Source: Balaenoptera acutorostrata
Lineage: Eukaryota > Chordata > Mammalia > Artiodactyla > Balaenopteridae
Assembly (NCBI RefSeq): GCF_949987535.1
Contig: NC_080075.1
Coordinates: 37,069,769-37,133,768 of the forward strand
Reading direction: 5' to 3'
DNA length: 64,000 nucleotides
Made by a program: the position numbers and the translations under genes. Shown in pieces: positions 14,582 through 26,690 of the stretch; the stretch's first letter is position 1, and every line of letters starts with the position of its first letter. Below the pieces are notes generated by a model. That model worked only from the letters and a program-made list of their open reading frames with translations, made no database searches and was not told where the DNA came from.

Positions 14582-14755
<174 letters not shown>

Positions 14756-15011
14756 TCAAATTTTGACTGATGCTACCTTAACATGCTTTATTCAAATAGA
14801 ATGCCTTTGGATATAAACAAAACCAAAAGAGCAATATCAATGATTAATAGTTTATTTGGTACTCTTTTCTTTCTTTCTTTTTTTTTTTTAAGACAAAGAG
14901 AAAGAACAAGGCCTAGGCTCAAAAGCAGTCAGGTCTAAGGAACTTCTTCCGAAGAACATTGGAAAAGGTGAAAGGGAATGGAGGGGAGTATCCAAACTCT
15001 TTAGTAGCTTT

Positions 15012-15025
15012 GTTGCCATGGTAAT
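15012..15025 (+). promoter_or_regulatory. RFX X-box-like palindrome
   Basis: GTTGCCATGGTAAT matches the RFX X-box (GTNRCC, 0-3 bases, RGYAAC) at all but the last base. It lies 273 bases before exon 8 in transcription order, in non-repeat sequence. Confidence 0.4.
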
Positions 15026-16069
15026 TATTCAGATGTGGATAGTGGAGACATGTTAAGTGTAACTCCTACTGGGGAGTTACATATGGTGGAAACCATGAGC
15101 AGAGGTGCTGTCTACGCCTGGGTATTCAAATCCCACATAAAGTCATTGATGTCAACTTGTGAGAAGATGCATTTAAGACATCAACTATTTCCATAAGTGA
15201 TCTATCTTAAGACTAAAGTAGGCCATGGAAATGTAGGTAATCCATCATATAAGCAGTCTGACATACGAATGCTTCAAATAGAATATAATTTTTCTTGTCA
15301 TAGAAAGAGAGCATAAAGTTTAGTAAGGGAAAAACTCTTGAAATCGATGTTTAATTCGAAAACAATGACTATTTAAATCAAATAAAGTGATGTTAAATGA
15401 ATAGTCAGTTGGGATTGTACTCCCCTGATAATCCAGGCAGTTTCTGAAAAATTTCTTCTCGATTTAAATTTTTCTCACGGAAAAGTCACCTGCTTACACA
15501 TTCCTATACACTGGATACTATTTTTCCATTGATTTTTGTTATAACATTTAAGTTGTTTCTTCCAGATAATTTTTTGGCTCTGTGACACAATAAGATAAAG
15601 AATGTAGTATTCCTTTTAAAATGGCATATTGAATAAGAAAAAAAAAAAGTGAAATTTCAGTCCATATAATCACACTGTCCAAAACAAGTCATAAGGTACA
15701 AATGGAAAGTAAACATTTGGCGTTTAGGCACAAATGTTAAAAGAGAAAACAACAGTGGACTATACAAAGTACCCTAAAAAGTAGCTTAGCTTTTGTCAAA
15801 CTGGTACCCCAGCTCTCTCAGTGGAAACTACTGGCTTTTAGAAAGGAACAGGTTGATCTGGGCCCAGAAAGAAGAGCTAGAGTGGCGAGGCTTAACAATG
15901 AGCTAGCACACTCCCTGGGTTCACTGGGAGACCTGTCCACAGGCCCAAAGAACTTTGGTAAGACTGCACATGGGAACTAGCCTCAGATTCCTTTGGATCG
16001 CTTCATGAATTTCTGTATTCCTTGTTTCTTTTATCTAAATATCCTACACACAAAAAGAATTCTCTATTT

Positions 16070-16207
16070 AAAAAAAAATTTTCTTGATAGTTGATTTACA
16101 ATGTTGTGTTAATTTCTGCTGTACAACAAAGTGACTCAGTTATATATGTACATATATATATATTCTTTTTCATATTCTTTTCTATTATGGTTTATCACAG
16201 GATATTG
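16070..16207 (-). mobile_element. L1 3' end, 138 bp, 5'-truncated
   Basis: The minus strand reads as an L1 3' UTR (reverse complement of TTGATTTACAATGTTGTG and the TATGGTTTATCACAGG segment). A perfect 15-bp target-site duplication, AAGAATTCTCTATTT, lies at 16055-16069 and 16208-16222. It is the only recent insertion I recognise between 8.5 and 22.4 kb. Confidence 0.88.
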
Positions 16208-17084
16208 AAGAATTCTCTATTTTGATTTCAGTTATTTCAGTCGAATCTAAAGTAATTAGGTTGTCATTAATCGGTTGTTCTTAACAGAGTTCCCTCAGGA
16301 AACTCCCCCCGCCACCCCTCCCCCCAAAAGAAAACTGCCCCCTAAATTACCTTGACTTGTACTGAGTTGAAGTTTAAAAACTTTGTTGGGTGACAGACAG
16401 ACTGATTTCAACATTTCTGCTAGGATGACAGCATATGCCACAAACACAAAACTTTTGCAGAACTTTTCTGTTGAATTTTTATAAAATTAAAATCCATAAT
16501 TTCATTGTATTCGATGTTTTGTTGACAAAAATCATATATTCTGTAAAAGGTCCATGGAATCACAGCTGTGTTCTCAGTGAAAAAGATCATAAAGACCCAC
16601 AATTCCCAAGCCCTCACTGTAGCAATGAAGAAAGTACTTGTGATCCTACTGGATGATTTGCTCAAGGGGGATGGTCCAGGCGGGATGAGACACCCACATC
16701 GCTAACCCAGGGTTCCTTCCACCCCACCACACCTTCGATTTGCATACCCAAGTGTTTTCTAAGGAGTCTCCTTGGATTTGCCTAATAAATTCTTAGAAAG
16801 TCCAATATTTAAAGAGGCTTTTTATTCAGAGAAGCAATTCACCATATAAAATAACAATTCATTAAAAAAACATGAGAAAAAACCCCAACTCAAAAGCATT
16901 TAAATTTTCAGTGGGCTAATCCACTTTCAATATGCAAAAGGTAACCAAGGAAAAGAAACATATTACTTGATCACTGATTAAAAAGCTTGTGACCTAAGGA
17001 CACAGTTTTTCACCACCTCGCCCATGATTGTTTTCAACCTTAAAAAAAAAAAAAAATAGCCTTTCTCTCCATCTCAAAACCCCT

Positions 17085-17330
17085 CCAGATTAATTTAGCA
17101 GGCAATGCCTCCTGCCTGCCTTGAAGAAAATTCATTGATAATTTATGGAAATATCTACTATAATCCAGCGGAGATGACTTTTTTCCAGCTTTGTGCATCA
17201 ATAGATAATCAAGGCCTTAAAGCAGCCTTAGCTTCCCATTACCTCAGGCAAAAGAATTCCTGAAAGCGTGCCTTGAGGGCACCTGAATTATATACTGCAT
17301 TAGGAGAGGAAGGCTTTCTGCATTCCACGT
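17085..17330. promoter_or_regulatory. Candidate homeodomain/PBX-rich block
   Basis: The stretch combines GATTAATTTAG (17089-17099), TTGATAATTTATGG (17135-17148) and CATCAATAGATAATC (17197-17211), all variants of PBX/HOX-type cores, within 125 bases, and has no recognisable repeat. Confidence 0.3.
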
Positions 17331-17939
17331 GTAACACTCACCAGAACCTTTCCTGTTTATTTCTGCCATATGAAAGCAGAAGCATTAGGAACAGAATTGT
17401 TTAAGTGAAGACTTATGTAGATACAATGGAGAAACCTTTCAAGCAAGAGCCAGATCACCCCCTTCAGTCCCTGGCAGTGACCTCTCCCGAATAAAAGGTT
17501 TCTATTACATCATTAGCTCAAGCCAAAAACAGCCTTGGCTTAATGCTCAGTTTGTTCTTCCTACTGTTTTTAGGCAAATACAGCTACTTTACTCCCATCT
17601 GGGAGGGAAATTACACTGCTGGGTTGTAATCTAAGACAAGATTTTCATTGGAAGCAAATGCTTTCAATCCAGTGTAAATACTGGTGCATGTTCAGAAAAG
17701 CCTAAAACAATAAACCCTGCTCCTTCCCGACACAAGTTAGGGAAATGGAGAGGATGGGGAAGGAGGAGAGCATAATAAAACAGACGATTCTCAAAGCAAA
17801 CACTTTCATAGATTTTAATAAATTGTTTAACCTCTTCCACTTTCTAAAATGGAAAATTGATCTCGAAACGTCTCCACCTCAGAGGAAAGTCTCAATGGTC
17901 AATTGTACCTTGCACATTTCCATCCACTCTGCAATTTGA

Positions 17940-18740
17940 TACAGTCACCTCTCTGCGGTCTCTGGAGGATTTATTTCCTTTTTATTTTTAAGATCACTAA
18001 ACAAACTTGGAGGACCGCCGGCTGACCACACGGCAGCAGGCAGCAGCTCTGAACCACATTTGTAAAATGTCAGCAGTGACTTCATTCCTGGAGCTGACTT
18101 GTCCTGCCACCAAATGAAGGCAAACTGAAAAGGTGGAAATAATCATAAAAATGATGTTAGTCCATAAACAAGCTTACAGCCTCATTAGGATAGCAGTAGA
18201 CTCCAGTGGGTGATTTATGCTCGTTTTGCTGATGCTGTGAGGAAATGCCATAGGGCGACTTTAGCCAGTTGCTAATGGGTTCTGACAGCTTCTTAGCAAC
18301 TAGCGCAGGCAACGTTGTGGCGTTTGCTAGTGACAGAAACCGAAAATGTCATATTATCTGCCCATGTGTCATGAAGTCCGTGTGGCAATTAACTAGCAGC
18401 CCAGTGACTGAGGGGCCAGAGGCTCCTGAAAATGGCCTTTGGCTATGCGGACGCAGCCAACGGGGCTCTGAGCCGCACACACGGGCCACATTCTAATGCA
18501 GAAAGCTACTTCCCTGCGACTTCCCTGGCTCTGATGAGACCGGGCCACTCAAATTCCCCCTCGTCCCCTCACTGAAGTGCCACTCCGGGCTCCCTTCTCT
18601 CTCTGGGCACTGGCTCCGGCGCTATCAGAAGACTCTAAAGTGATCTGCTTTGATCTGATGGTCCAAATGGCTCCGTAATTGGCACGACCTGTTTCTGTGC
18701 TCTTTGGACACTGGATTCAAAGGTGCCAGCTATTTTTCTG
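17940..18740. promoter_or_regulatory. Candidate enhancer block, higher GC than surroundings
   Basis: This repeat-free block carries the HOX-PBX/MEIS pair at 18211-18288 and a TCF/LEF consensus CTTTGATCT at 18648-18656. Its base composition is visibly richer in G and C than the flanks, but CpG density is too low for an island. Two short open frames cross it and look like chance. Confidence 0.3.
18211..18288 (+). promoter_or_regulatory. HOX-PBX-type site near a MEIS-type site
   Basis: TGATTTATGC at 18211-18220 matches the HOX-PBX composite consensus TGATTTATGR at nine of ten bases. TGACAG at 18283-18288 is the core MEIS site. Because MEIS1 partners with PBX and HOX, this pair suggests auto- or cross-regulation. 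It sits in the repeat-free block 17940-18740. Confidence 0.35.
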
Positions 18741-20289
18741 CTCTCTTCCCAAATGAGTCTAAAAGGATTTCAGATCACTGAAGCAGACTCCTGGCCTGTC
18801 CGATGGCTGGGAGCAAAGGAACTCTGGGCGGCCACAAAACACTGTTTAAAAAACACTAGGCTTCTAACAAGCAGGGGGAGAATCTTGGCCACACTTTGCA
18901 GGTTGCGAGCTCTCAGAACCATGCACTATATGTCAAACTGTCAAACCTTTCAGCGTGGGCCATTTGCCCTTTCAAATAATATTTAAGAATTGTTTTTACA
19001 AAATTTTATAGGCCATGGTCTAGTGAAAGAGGCCAACCAACAAAGAAAGGAATTTGTACTACAATTCGTCTATGGACAATTTCTTGTGAGACCTGGGCCC
19101 GTCCCAGCGGAGCAAGGCAGGTGACCTGTGACAGCTCCCAGGCTGTCAGAGAGCTCAGATTTCAAACATGCTCAACTCAAACATCCCTGGTCGCCTATTT
19201 AAGCATGCCCAGGCATTTAGACTGCGCTATCTCGTGCCTTTCAAGGCAGGATAAAGCGGCATTTATCGTATTCAGGCCATTCAATGGGTCAGACTGACTG
19301 TGTCAACGGGGGGCTCCTTCCCGGCAGGTCAAAGTCTGACTCCCATTTTTCTCTCCCTCCTAACTCCCTCTCTCTCTCCAGGACCACCAGTCCCCAAAAC
19401 CTATTCTGAGGGAGGCAAAAACAAAACCCCCAAAAGCGCCTGACATTTACATCACAAGGGCTGGGCACTTCCCATGGCAGTGGGCCAGCAGGTAGAAATC
19501 AAATGGGTTGTCCATCAGAGGGTTCTTTATGCCACGCAGGCAAAACTCCTAATTAGGGAGATGAACTTTCAACTGCCAGGGCAAAAGAACATGTAAGGTT
19601 GTGGACCCTCCTGTTTTGCTAGAAACCAACCCGCTTCAAGATCATTTCATTGACAATTTGGTAGCGAGACTCCATGGTTTTTGGGCCACGTTCTCTCCTT
19701 AACCTTTACTTTTCTCTTCTTCGAGCGTTTAGAAATAGAGTCTTCGTCCCAAAAATGTACCTAGACTCAAAAATCAAGGCCAGTTATAACCGTATCTTTC
19801 GATACTGAGTCAATTCTGTTGTGCCTCGAAAGTTGTCTCAATGGTCAGTGCAAAGCCCTCCGAGGACCGTACAGCTCATGTTGCGAGGCGGCTAAATTTT
19901 CATCCAATATTAAGGGTTTCTGTTTTTCTCTTGTCTGTTTTCTCACGTAGCACTTCTCCGTGAGAGAATATGGCATTTCGTCCCTTAAATGGTGTGTAGA
20001 ACATTCCCGCCTTTCTAGGGGCCCCTGGTGCAAACATCCCCTCGGTATGGGGAGGTCGGGTTTCCTTTGTAGTCGAGCTATCTGGGTGTGCCAGGTTGCT
20101 AGGAAAAATGTAAAAACTACCCCAAACCCACTTCTCCAGATCCTGGCTGTGTCTACTTAGCCAGAAGTCAGAGGGGATAATGTTTCTGTGTTATGTTAAG
20201 AGGATAAATGGTGAGAATTATAACAAGCCTTTCTCAGGAACCGGCTAGAATACTTCAGAGGCTTTAAGGAGGTGTTTTGTCTTCATTTA

Positions 20290-20840
20290 GAATGCGTAAT
20301 AGCTGCCAGAATGATTTTTCTAAAACACATATCTGATCGTATAACCCTGGCACTTAAAATCCTTCTGCAGCTGCCCTTTGCCTTCAGGATAAAGGTCACA
20401 CTTCTTAGCCTGGCATAGAAGGCCTTTCGTGATCTCTCTCCGGGGTGTGTTTGCAGCCCGTCTTCTGCCAGGTCCCCGGGGGCACCACACTCGACACCCT
20501 GCCCCCCACCCCAGTCCAGAGCCCACCTGACGTTCTCGGGATCTCACTGCACACACGGATCTCTCACACCTCTTTGTGTTCCCCTGTGCTAGTCCCTTTC
20601 CCTGGCAAACTCCTCGGTGACCTTTTAGGTTCGGCTCAACCGCCATCTCCTATAAGGAGTTTTTGCTGCACGCTAACTCTCTTTAGTCATCCTCCCCAGT
20701 CCGCAGTGATTTTTCTTCTCCTGACATTCCTCCACCCAAACACACTTCATACTCTACTAGCACTGCTGATTTCCGTATATGTCCCCTCAACTTGATTATA
20801 GAATACTGTGAAAACAGGGACCTGGTCAGAATCCTCACTG
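20290..20840 (+). mobile_element. L2 3' fragment (ancient LINE)
   Basis: Diverged but clear L2 landmarks appear in order: CCTTCAGGATAAAGGTC, CTGGCATAGAAGGCC, CCCTTTCCCTGGC and AACAGGGACCTGG. The open frames at 20320-20795 on both strands are translations of this repeat. Confidence 0.75.
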
Positions 20841-22277
20841 AGATTCTCTAACCCCAGGGTTACCCCTGTGTACAGGGTACAGACTTGTCAATTGCTTATT
20901 CAGTGGATGTGTGAATGCATCTTTTTTTCACTGTATGGAGGAAACCGTAGTTTCCATTTCCGGCTGTTACAATTCTTTTTGATACACACCTAAATGAAAC
21001 TCTTGAAAAATATTCACCAGTGAAATTCAATGAAACGTAAGAAAACATTTTTAAAAATGCATTCTCCAAAGCTGGGAAGTTTCCTTAGAATTTTTAAGCT
21101 CATCTTGGACAAGAGATGGACTAAGAGTTAAAGTATCAGACTTCTTTATAATGTTTACTATAACCCTTTAGAAATACACCCCTACTCCCTGCAATTCCAA
21201 CCTAAAACTATTTACCTAACTAAAATTTCTTGCTGTTTCTCCATTTTTCCTGAGTTCACCTTTTAAAAAATCAAGCAAAAGTTATTTGTCTCCTTCTGCA
21301 TTTTCCCCTCAATGAATGAATTATACCACTCCCCGCACCCTTGACACACCTCTCAGTTTTACCCTAGTAAAGAATCTCAACTGTCTCTAAGCAGACAATT
21401 TGACCCTGAGCTCAGACTCCAGACTCACACTTTATAGATATGGTACAAACAGAAAACTCTAGAACTGTGGTTTTGCCTTGGTTTTGCCAAGTCATTGTGT
21501 CAGTCTTTCCCACAGCATTCCTCCACACCTGTCTCAGCAATTCTTCAGCACCAGGTTATCTGAGGACATTAATATCTGATACTGTTACAGATTGACATGT
21601 CACAGGATCCTAGGAAACATTAGAAAGGTTTTTGCAAGATAAATGAAAACATAACACAACCTCGTAAGTCTTATTACACATTTTCAAAATAGAGTAAACT
21701 TTCTATATCTTCAAATCTGAGGCCAATAGACATATGTAATAGTCTAAATCCAATGGTTAACTTCTACATTTAACTTTAATTAGGGTTCTGTTAGCTCAGC
21801 CTCCGTTTTGTATCTCTTCTCATCCTGAGGTGTTGAAGGTTTCCTTGTTTTTAGTTCAAAGGGATTTTCAGTTGATCAAAGGTAAGCACACTCTCATATA
21901 TTTTATTTTACCACCACGGCTTTCCTGAAAATTTTGAGGTAGTTCCTTTGGAAACCAAGATGTGGTGTTGTTGGTACCTGCCCTGGCAGTGCTAAGTCCT
22001 AGAAGGGGCTTCACAGATAACCAATGGGACAGATATACCAATGGCACTGATCGAAAAGATGGAGCTAAGGTGAGCAGGGGAGAAGATTAAGAAGAGCAAA
22101 CTTTAAATAAACATATTCTTGGCACTTATAAAAAGAAATGCCTAGCTACGCTTCCAAAGGTTGGCTTCACAGAGATTCGCTATGAGGCTTTTCCTTTCTA
22201 GTTGAATTTAGGCTTGTTAAACAGTGACAGATATTTGTCAATAGTTAACCACTGTGGAATGAGCTCACAGCCTCACT

Positions 22278-22291
22278 CTGCCCTTTAGTGG
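22278..22291 (-). promoter_or_regulatory. CTCF-like motif
   Basis: The minus strand reads CCACTAAAGGGCAG, 13 of 14 positions of the CTCF core CCASYAGRKGGCAS. It lies about 125 bases left of a SINE duplication, in unique sequence. Confidence 0.4.
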
Positions 22292-22417
22292 ACTCCTGAC
22301 ATCACAGAAACCCCAGGGAAGAGACGGAGAATCAGAGCCTGCAGGCAGGAGCTCTCTCTATGAACCTACTGCCCCCTTTTCTAAAGAGTAAATATAGCAC
22401 TTAAAAGTGAGCTCTGG

Positions 22418-22797
22418 GGCTTCCCTGGTGGCGCAGTGGTTAAGAATCCACCTGCCAATGCAGGGGACACGGGTTCGAGCCCTGGTACGGGAAGATCCCA
22501 CATGCCGCGGAGCAACTAGGCCCGTGAGCCACAACTCCTGAGCCTGCGCTCTAGAGCCCGCGTGCCACAACTACTGAGCCCACGTGCCACAACTACTGAA
22601 ACCCACGTGCCTAGAGCCCGTGCTTCGCAACAAGAGAAGCCACCGCAATGAGAAGCCCGCGCACCGCAATGAAGAGTAGCCCCCGCTCGACGCAACTAAA
22701 GAAAGCCCGCATGCAGCAATGAAAAACTAATGCAGCCAAAAATAAATAAATTAATAAATAAAAACCCCCCAAAAAACAGTAATTCTAAAATAGAAAT
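22418..22797 (+). mobile_element. CHR-type SINE, long-body form, near full length
   Basis: This copy keeps the full set of CCACAACTACTGA units and the AAGAGTAGCCCCCGCTCG block. Its tail contains a C run (AAAACCCCCCAAAAAA). Perfect 15-bp duplications, AAAAGTGAGCTCTGG, lie at 22403-22417 and 22798-22812. Antisense to MEIS1. Confidence 0.95.
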
Positions 22798-22849
22798 AAA
22801 AGTGAGCTCTGGATATGTAACCATCTTTTGCACAACCTGCCACTCCTAT

Positions 22850-23345
22850 CATTCATTCATTCATTCATTTAAGAAAAATGTACTGAATTCTTACTATGTC
22901 CCAAACACGAATGCCAACCCCCTAGAGACACAAATGGTGAACCAAACCAGAAAGAGTCCCTCTTTCTATGTGCTTTCCACTTAGAGGGCATAGACATTAA
23001 ACAAAATAGTCACAGCAATAAGTGTGCAACTGTACTCCATGCGAAAGAAACATAAATCTTTGAGTGTGTGGAACAAAGGACATTGACTTAGGTGGGAGTG
23101 ATCTGGAGCAGAAGTGTGAAGGGGAGAGAAAAGTCAATTAGGTATAGTGGACAGTCTAAAAGGGCAGAGGGCAGGGAAAGTATTGCAGGCCATTGGAATC
23201 ACATGTACAAAGGCCCTGCCTGTCTGGGGGAAGCATGAAACAACCACAGTACTGGGACCTGGGAAAGCAGGACAAGATGAAACTGGAGAGGTAAGAGAAA
23301 CAAGACCACACAGGGCCTTGGGAGCCATAGTCAGGATTTGGGTGT
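22850..23345 (-). mobile_element. L2 3' fragment, minus strand
   Basis: The plus strand starts with a CATT repeat (22850-22870), the reverse of the L2 tail, and continues through ACAAAGGCCCTGCC and ACAGGGCCTTGGGAGCC, which are L2 in reverse. The 163-residue open frame at 23147-23638 starts inside it and is not a gene. Confidence 0.72.
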
Positions 23346-24445
23346 TCATCCCTAGGTTTCTAAGAGTTGTGACCTATAAGTGTATTTCCGTGGGGTCATC
23401 AGTGTCCTTTCCATTGCATGCCCTGATATTACATACATTTTACCACATAAAGTCTCATCCTCCAGTGTCTCTTTTAGTTCCACCTAGCAAATCCCTACTT
23501 TCCAAACCAAGATTGGAGAATGAGGGACAATGGACGAGCAATGAGTCTATTCAGGTAGATCCCAATTTAGGCACCAATTATATTCTGAAGTTCATTTGTA
23601 AGCAGGTCTCTTGGACATTAGAACAAATTTTCACATAGAAGTCTGTTATGAATGGTGATAGTTTCCAATTCTTGTTTATCAAAAGCCAAAGTAATTCATT
23701 AAGTGAATGAAGTTCTAACTGACATGTGAGCCCTGGGCTCAGGAAGTCAGAAAGTGCAAAAATAAGGAGGAAGATGAGTTCCTTCTCATATTTCTGTGCA
23801 TAGAGTCAGCCGAGGAAAATATTAAAATATATATGATTGCCTTTAGTACCTCTTTTTCTGTATCTCTCCCCTGCTACACAGCTTTCCTTTCCTGGAGTTT
23901 CCAAGTATCCCAGTGCCTTGTAGAGGCACTTGGCCTCCCAATTATGGTCACATCACCTGGACCGATTCTATTCCTGCTATGAATTAACACTCATCATGTC
24001 CCGCCAATCACAACACCCAGCCTTTAAGTCTACTTGACCTGAGCCAGAGTTTAGGAAGCAAGCAACCTGAAAGAATTAATTCGGACTAGGAAATGAATAA
24101 CTGATTCCTCCCTCACCTTCCCAGAAGTATTGGCATTTTTAAAAGATTTGTTAATGTAAATGAATCTTTCATGGCAGAATTTCAGGAAGAGAAATAAAGT
24201 GTTTAAAAATACGTAGTTTGTGTATTTTTGATCAATGGATGCCAATCTTTCAAAAAAGCCCAGTGTCACTTTCCTAACTGATGACTACATCCTGCTATCC
24301 CCTCCCCACCCCAATCCCCTGCTTCAATTTGGGAAGTCACATGTTTCTGAACACCCCACGGTTTCTCACAGAAATTGTGATGACAGTAAATGCGTCCTGT
24401 AGATGTAAAGCATGGAGGACAGGAGTTAAGAAATCCAAGTTGGAC

Positions 24446-24505
24446 GTGTGTGTGTGTGTCTGTGTGTGTGTGTGTGTGTGTGTCTGTGTGTGTCTGTGTG
24501 TGTGT
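24446..24505. repeat. TG microsatellite with TC interruptions
   Basis: About 60 bases of TG with three interrupting C positions. It produces the CVCVCV-type translation seen in this region, which is not a protein. Confidence 0.95.
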
Positions 24506-24916
24506 AGGTCATTCATAATTTGGGTGTTTATAACTCTGGGAGGATTGCCAGCCTGTTGAAATACATTGGGAATAACTTTCCTATAAATCATGCACTCTGT
24601 TTCTATCTTCATTGTCAACTCAAATCATGCATGTAACTGTGTGAAAACTATGGAAAGAAATATACTAAATAACTGAGACCCAGAATGAAAATATCTGCTG
24701 GATTTTTACAGAATACAAAAAATTCTTTTTGTTAAAATTTTAATGTGCAGTTGATGGGATTAAAGGAAGAAATTGGGCTTTCTAAATTCATGGAAAGTAA
24801 GATTGTCAGTTGGAGTCAATCAATAATCATATTTATAGTTTACTTCAGATTTAGTTTATCTAAGTGTTCGTACAAGTACAGTACCGTGGACAGATAAAAC
24901 ATACACCAAAAATCAT

Positions 24917-25195
24917 GGGCTTCCCTGGTGGCGCAGTGGTTGAGAATCTGCCTGCCAATGCAAGGGACACGGGTTCGATCCCTGGTCTGGGAAGATCCCA
25001 CATGCCGCAGAGCAACTAGGCCCGTGAGCCACAACTACTGAGCCTGCGCGTCTGGAGCCTGTGCTCCGCAACAAGAGAGGCTGCGATGGTGAGAGGCCCG
25101 CGCACCGCGATGAAGAGTGGCCCCCGCTTGCCGCAACTAGAGAAAGCCCTCGCACAGAAACGAAGACCCAACACAGCCAAAAATAAATAAATACA
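24917..25195 (+). mobile_element. CHR-type SINE, short form
   Basis: Head, B box and body are very close to the other short copies, ending GCCAAAAATAAATAAATAC. I could not define the target-site duplication, so the 3' edge is approximate. Antisense to MEIS1. Confidence 0.93.
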
Positions 25196-25951
25196 TTTCT
25201 AAAAAAAATATAGTTTTAGCATTAAAAAAAGAAAAATCAGATCAATTTTCCACTTTTTTTTCTACTTTTTTTTCTTAAATCATTGCACTTTGTCCTTTTG
25301 AGATAGGAATATCTTTTTCTAGTAATTCAATATGACTTTTTGACTTGAATTCCCCTCAGGGGAACAACAGCAAATTAGTTGCCTTTACACAGAGGACAAA
25401 TAGCAATGATGAATAAGAAAGAAGAAAAAAACACATATTTTACTCATTTTTCATCCATTCAGCATTTTTGTTACAACTAAACACCATGGAAAATCCCTGC
25501 AAAAACACCATAACTTCTTAATGAAGTCTTATAAACTTCAGGATGTGCGTGCACTGCAAAATATTACTGAAATCTATGTATTTATACTAACAATAAAACA
25601 AAACGGAAATCCCCGACCTTTTTCTAAGAAACAAACAGAATACACTTCAACTGCAAAGGTAAAACAGTATAAAACCATAAACTTTTGTTCTGAATCAACA
25701 TCTTAGAAAGCATTTTAGGACCCAGTATTTTGCCTATTTCTTTAATATTACAGTAATGTATGACAAGTTCATTGCTTGAAATATTCTCCCCCCAAAATAT
25801 TAAATATATACTAATGAATGGTCACAAAGTTCTATCTAACCATGAAAATAAATGTTTTGTCAGTAAAAAACACAAAAAACAAAAACAAAAACACCAAAAA
25901 AACACAAATACCACCCACACATGGGATCTTATAGACAGGCAGACAGACATA

Positions 25952-25952
<1 letters not shown>

Positions 25953-25984
<32 letters not shown>

Positions 25985-26101
25985 CATTTATTTTTGTGAT
26001 ATCTTCAAAAGCTTGCCAGATAATTTATTTTTAAACTTCTATATGCTCTGCATGTGTATATGTATATTATGTATATATATATGTGTGTATACACACACAC
26101 T
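25953..26101. repeat. CA microsatellite and nearby TA/TG/CA tract
   Basis: A pure CA run at 25953-25982 is followed by an alternating purine-pyrimidine tract (TGTATATG, TATATATATG, TGTGTATACACACACAC) at 26052-26101, sequence prone to Z-DNA or cruciform structure. Confidence 0.9.
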
Positions 26102-26216
26102 TTTACACAGATAGGATAACATTTATTTATCAAAGAGCTCACGTCAACAATTATATAGGATACACTTAAAAGTAGGATTTTAAAATTATTTCTAGCATAA
26201 AGATTAGAAGCAGTGG

Positions 26217-26508
26217 GTGACTTCCCTCATGGTCCAGTGGTTAAGAATCCGCCTTCCAATACAAGGGACGTGGGTTCGATCCCTGGTCAGGGAACTAAGA
26301 TCCCACATGCCACGGGGCAACTAAGCCCGCGTGCCGCAACTACAGAGCCCGTGCGTCGCAACTACTGAGCCTGCATGCTCTGGAGATAGCGCACTGCAAC
26401 TACTGAGCCTGCAGGCCGCAAAGAAAGATCCCATGTGCCACAACTAAGACCCAACGCAGCCAAAAATAAATAAATAAATAAATAAATATTTTTTAATGTT
26501 AAAAAAAG
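26217..26508 (+). mobile_element. CHR-related SINE, divergent head (GACTTCCCTCATGGTCCAG)
   Basis: The head and the CAGGGAACTAAGATCCC segment differ from all other copies, suggesting an older CHR-1-like or general cetartiodactyl subfamily. A perfect 16-bp duplication, AGATTAGAAGCAGTGG, flanks it at 26201-26216 and 26509-26524. It landed at the 5' edge of a MER5-type DNA transposon, so the first bases of that older element (GCAGTGG) are duplicated. Antisense to MEIS1. Confidence 0.92.
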
Positions 26509-26520
26509 AGATTAGAAGCA

Positions 26521-26690
26521 GTGGTTCTCAATTTTGCCTACACGAGGAATCACGTGGTAGCTTTTACAAATGCTGATGCCTTATGCTATACCGGAGAACA
26601 ATTAAACTAGTATTTTGGAGGGTGAGAGTCTGGCATTAGTGAGTTTTAAAGCTCCAAGATGATTAAAATGTACTGGATTAGAATCACAGA
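26521..26690 (+). mobile_element. MER5-type hAT DNA transposon remnant
   Basis: It begins GTGGTTCTCAATTTTGCC, as MER5A does, and continues AGGAATCACGTGGTAGC; later parts are diverged. Its left end was duplicated when the SINE at 26217-26508 inserted. Confidence 0.6.

Noticed and set aside
17940..18740. Possible CpG island
   Set aside because: The block is GC-richer than its flanks but CpG pairs are too sparse.
23147..23638. 163-residue plus-strand open frame
   Set aside because: Its first 200 bases lie in an antisense L2, and the rest has no recognisable domain or start context.
24281..24618. Cys-Val repeat and His-Thr repeat frames
   Set aside because: They come from the TG microsatellite read on both strands.
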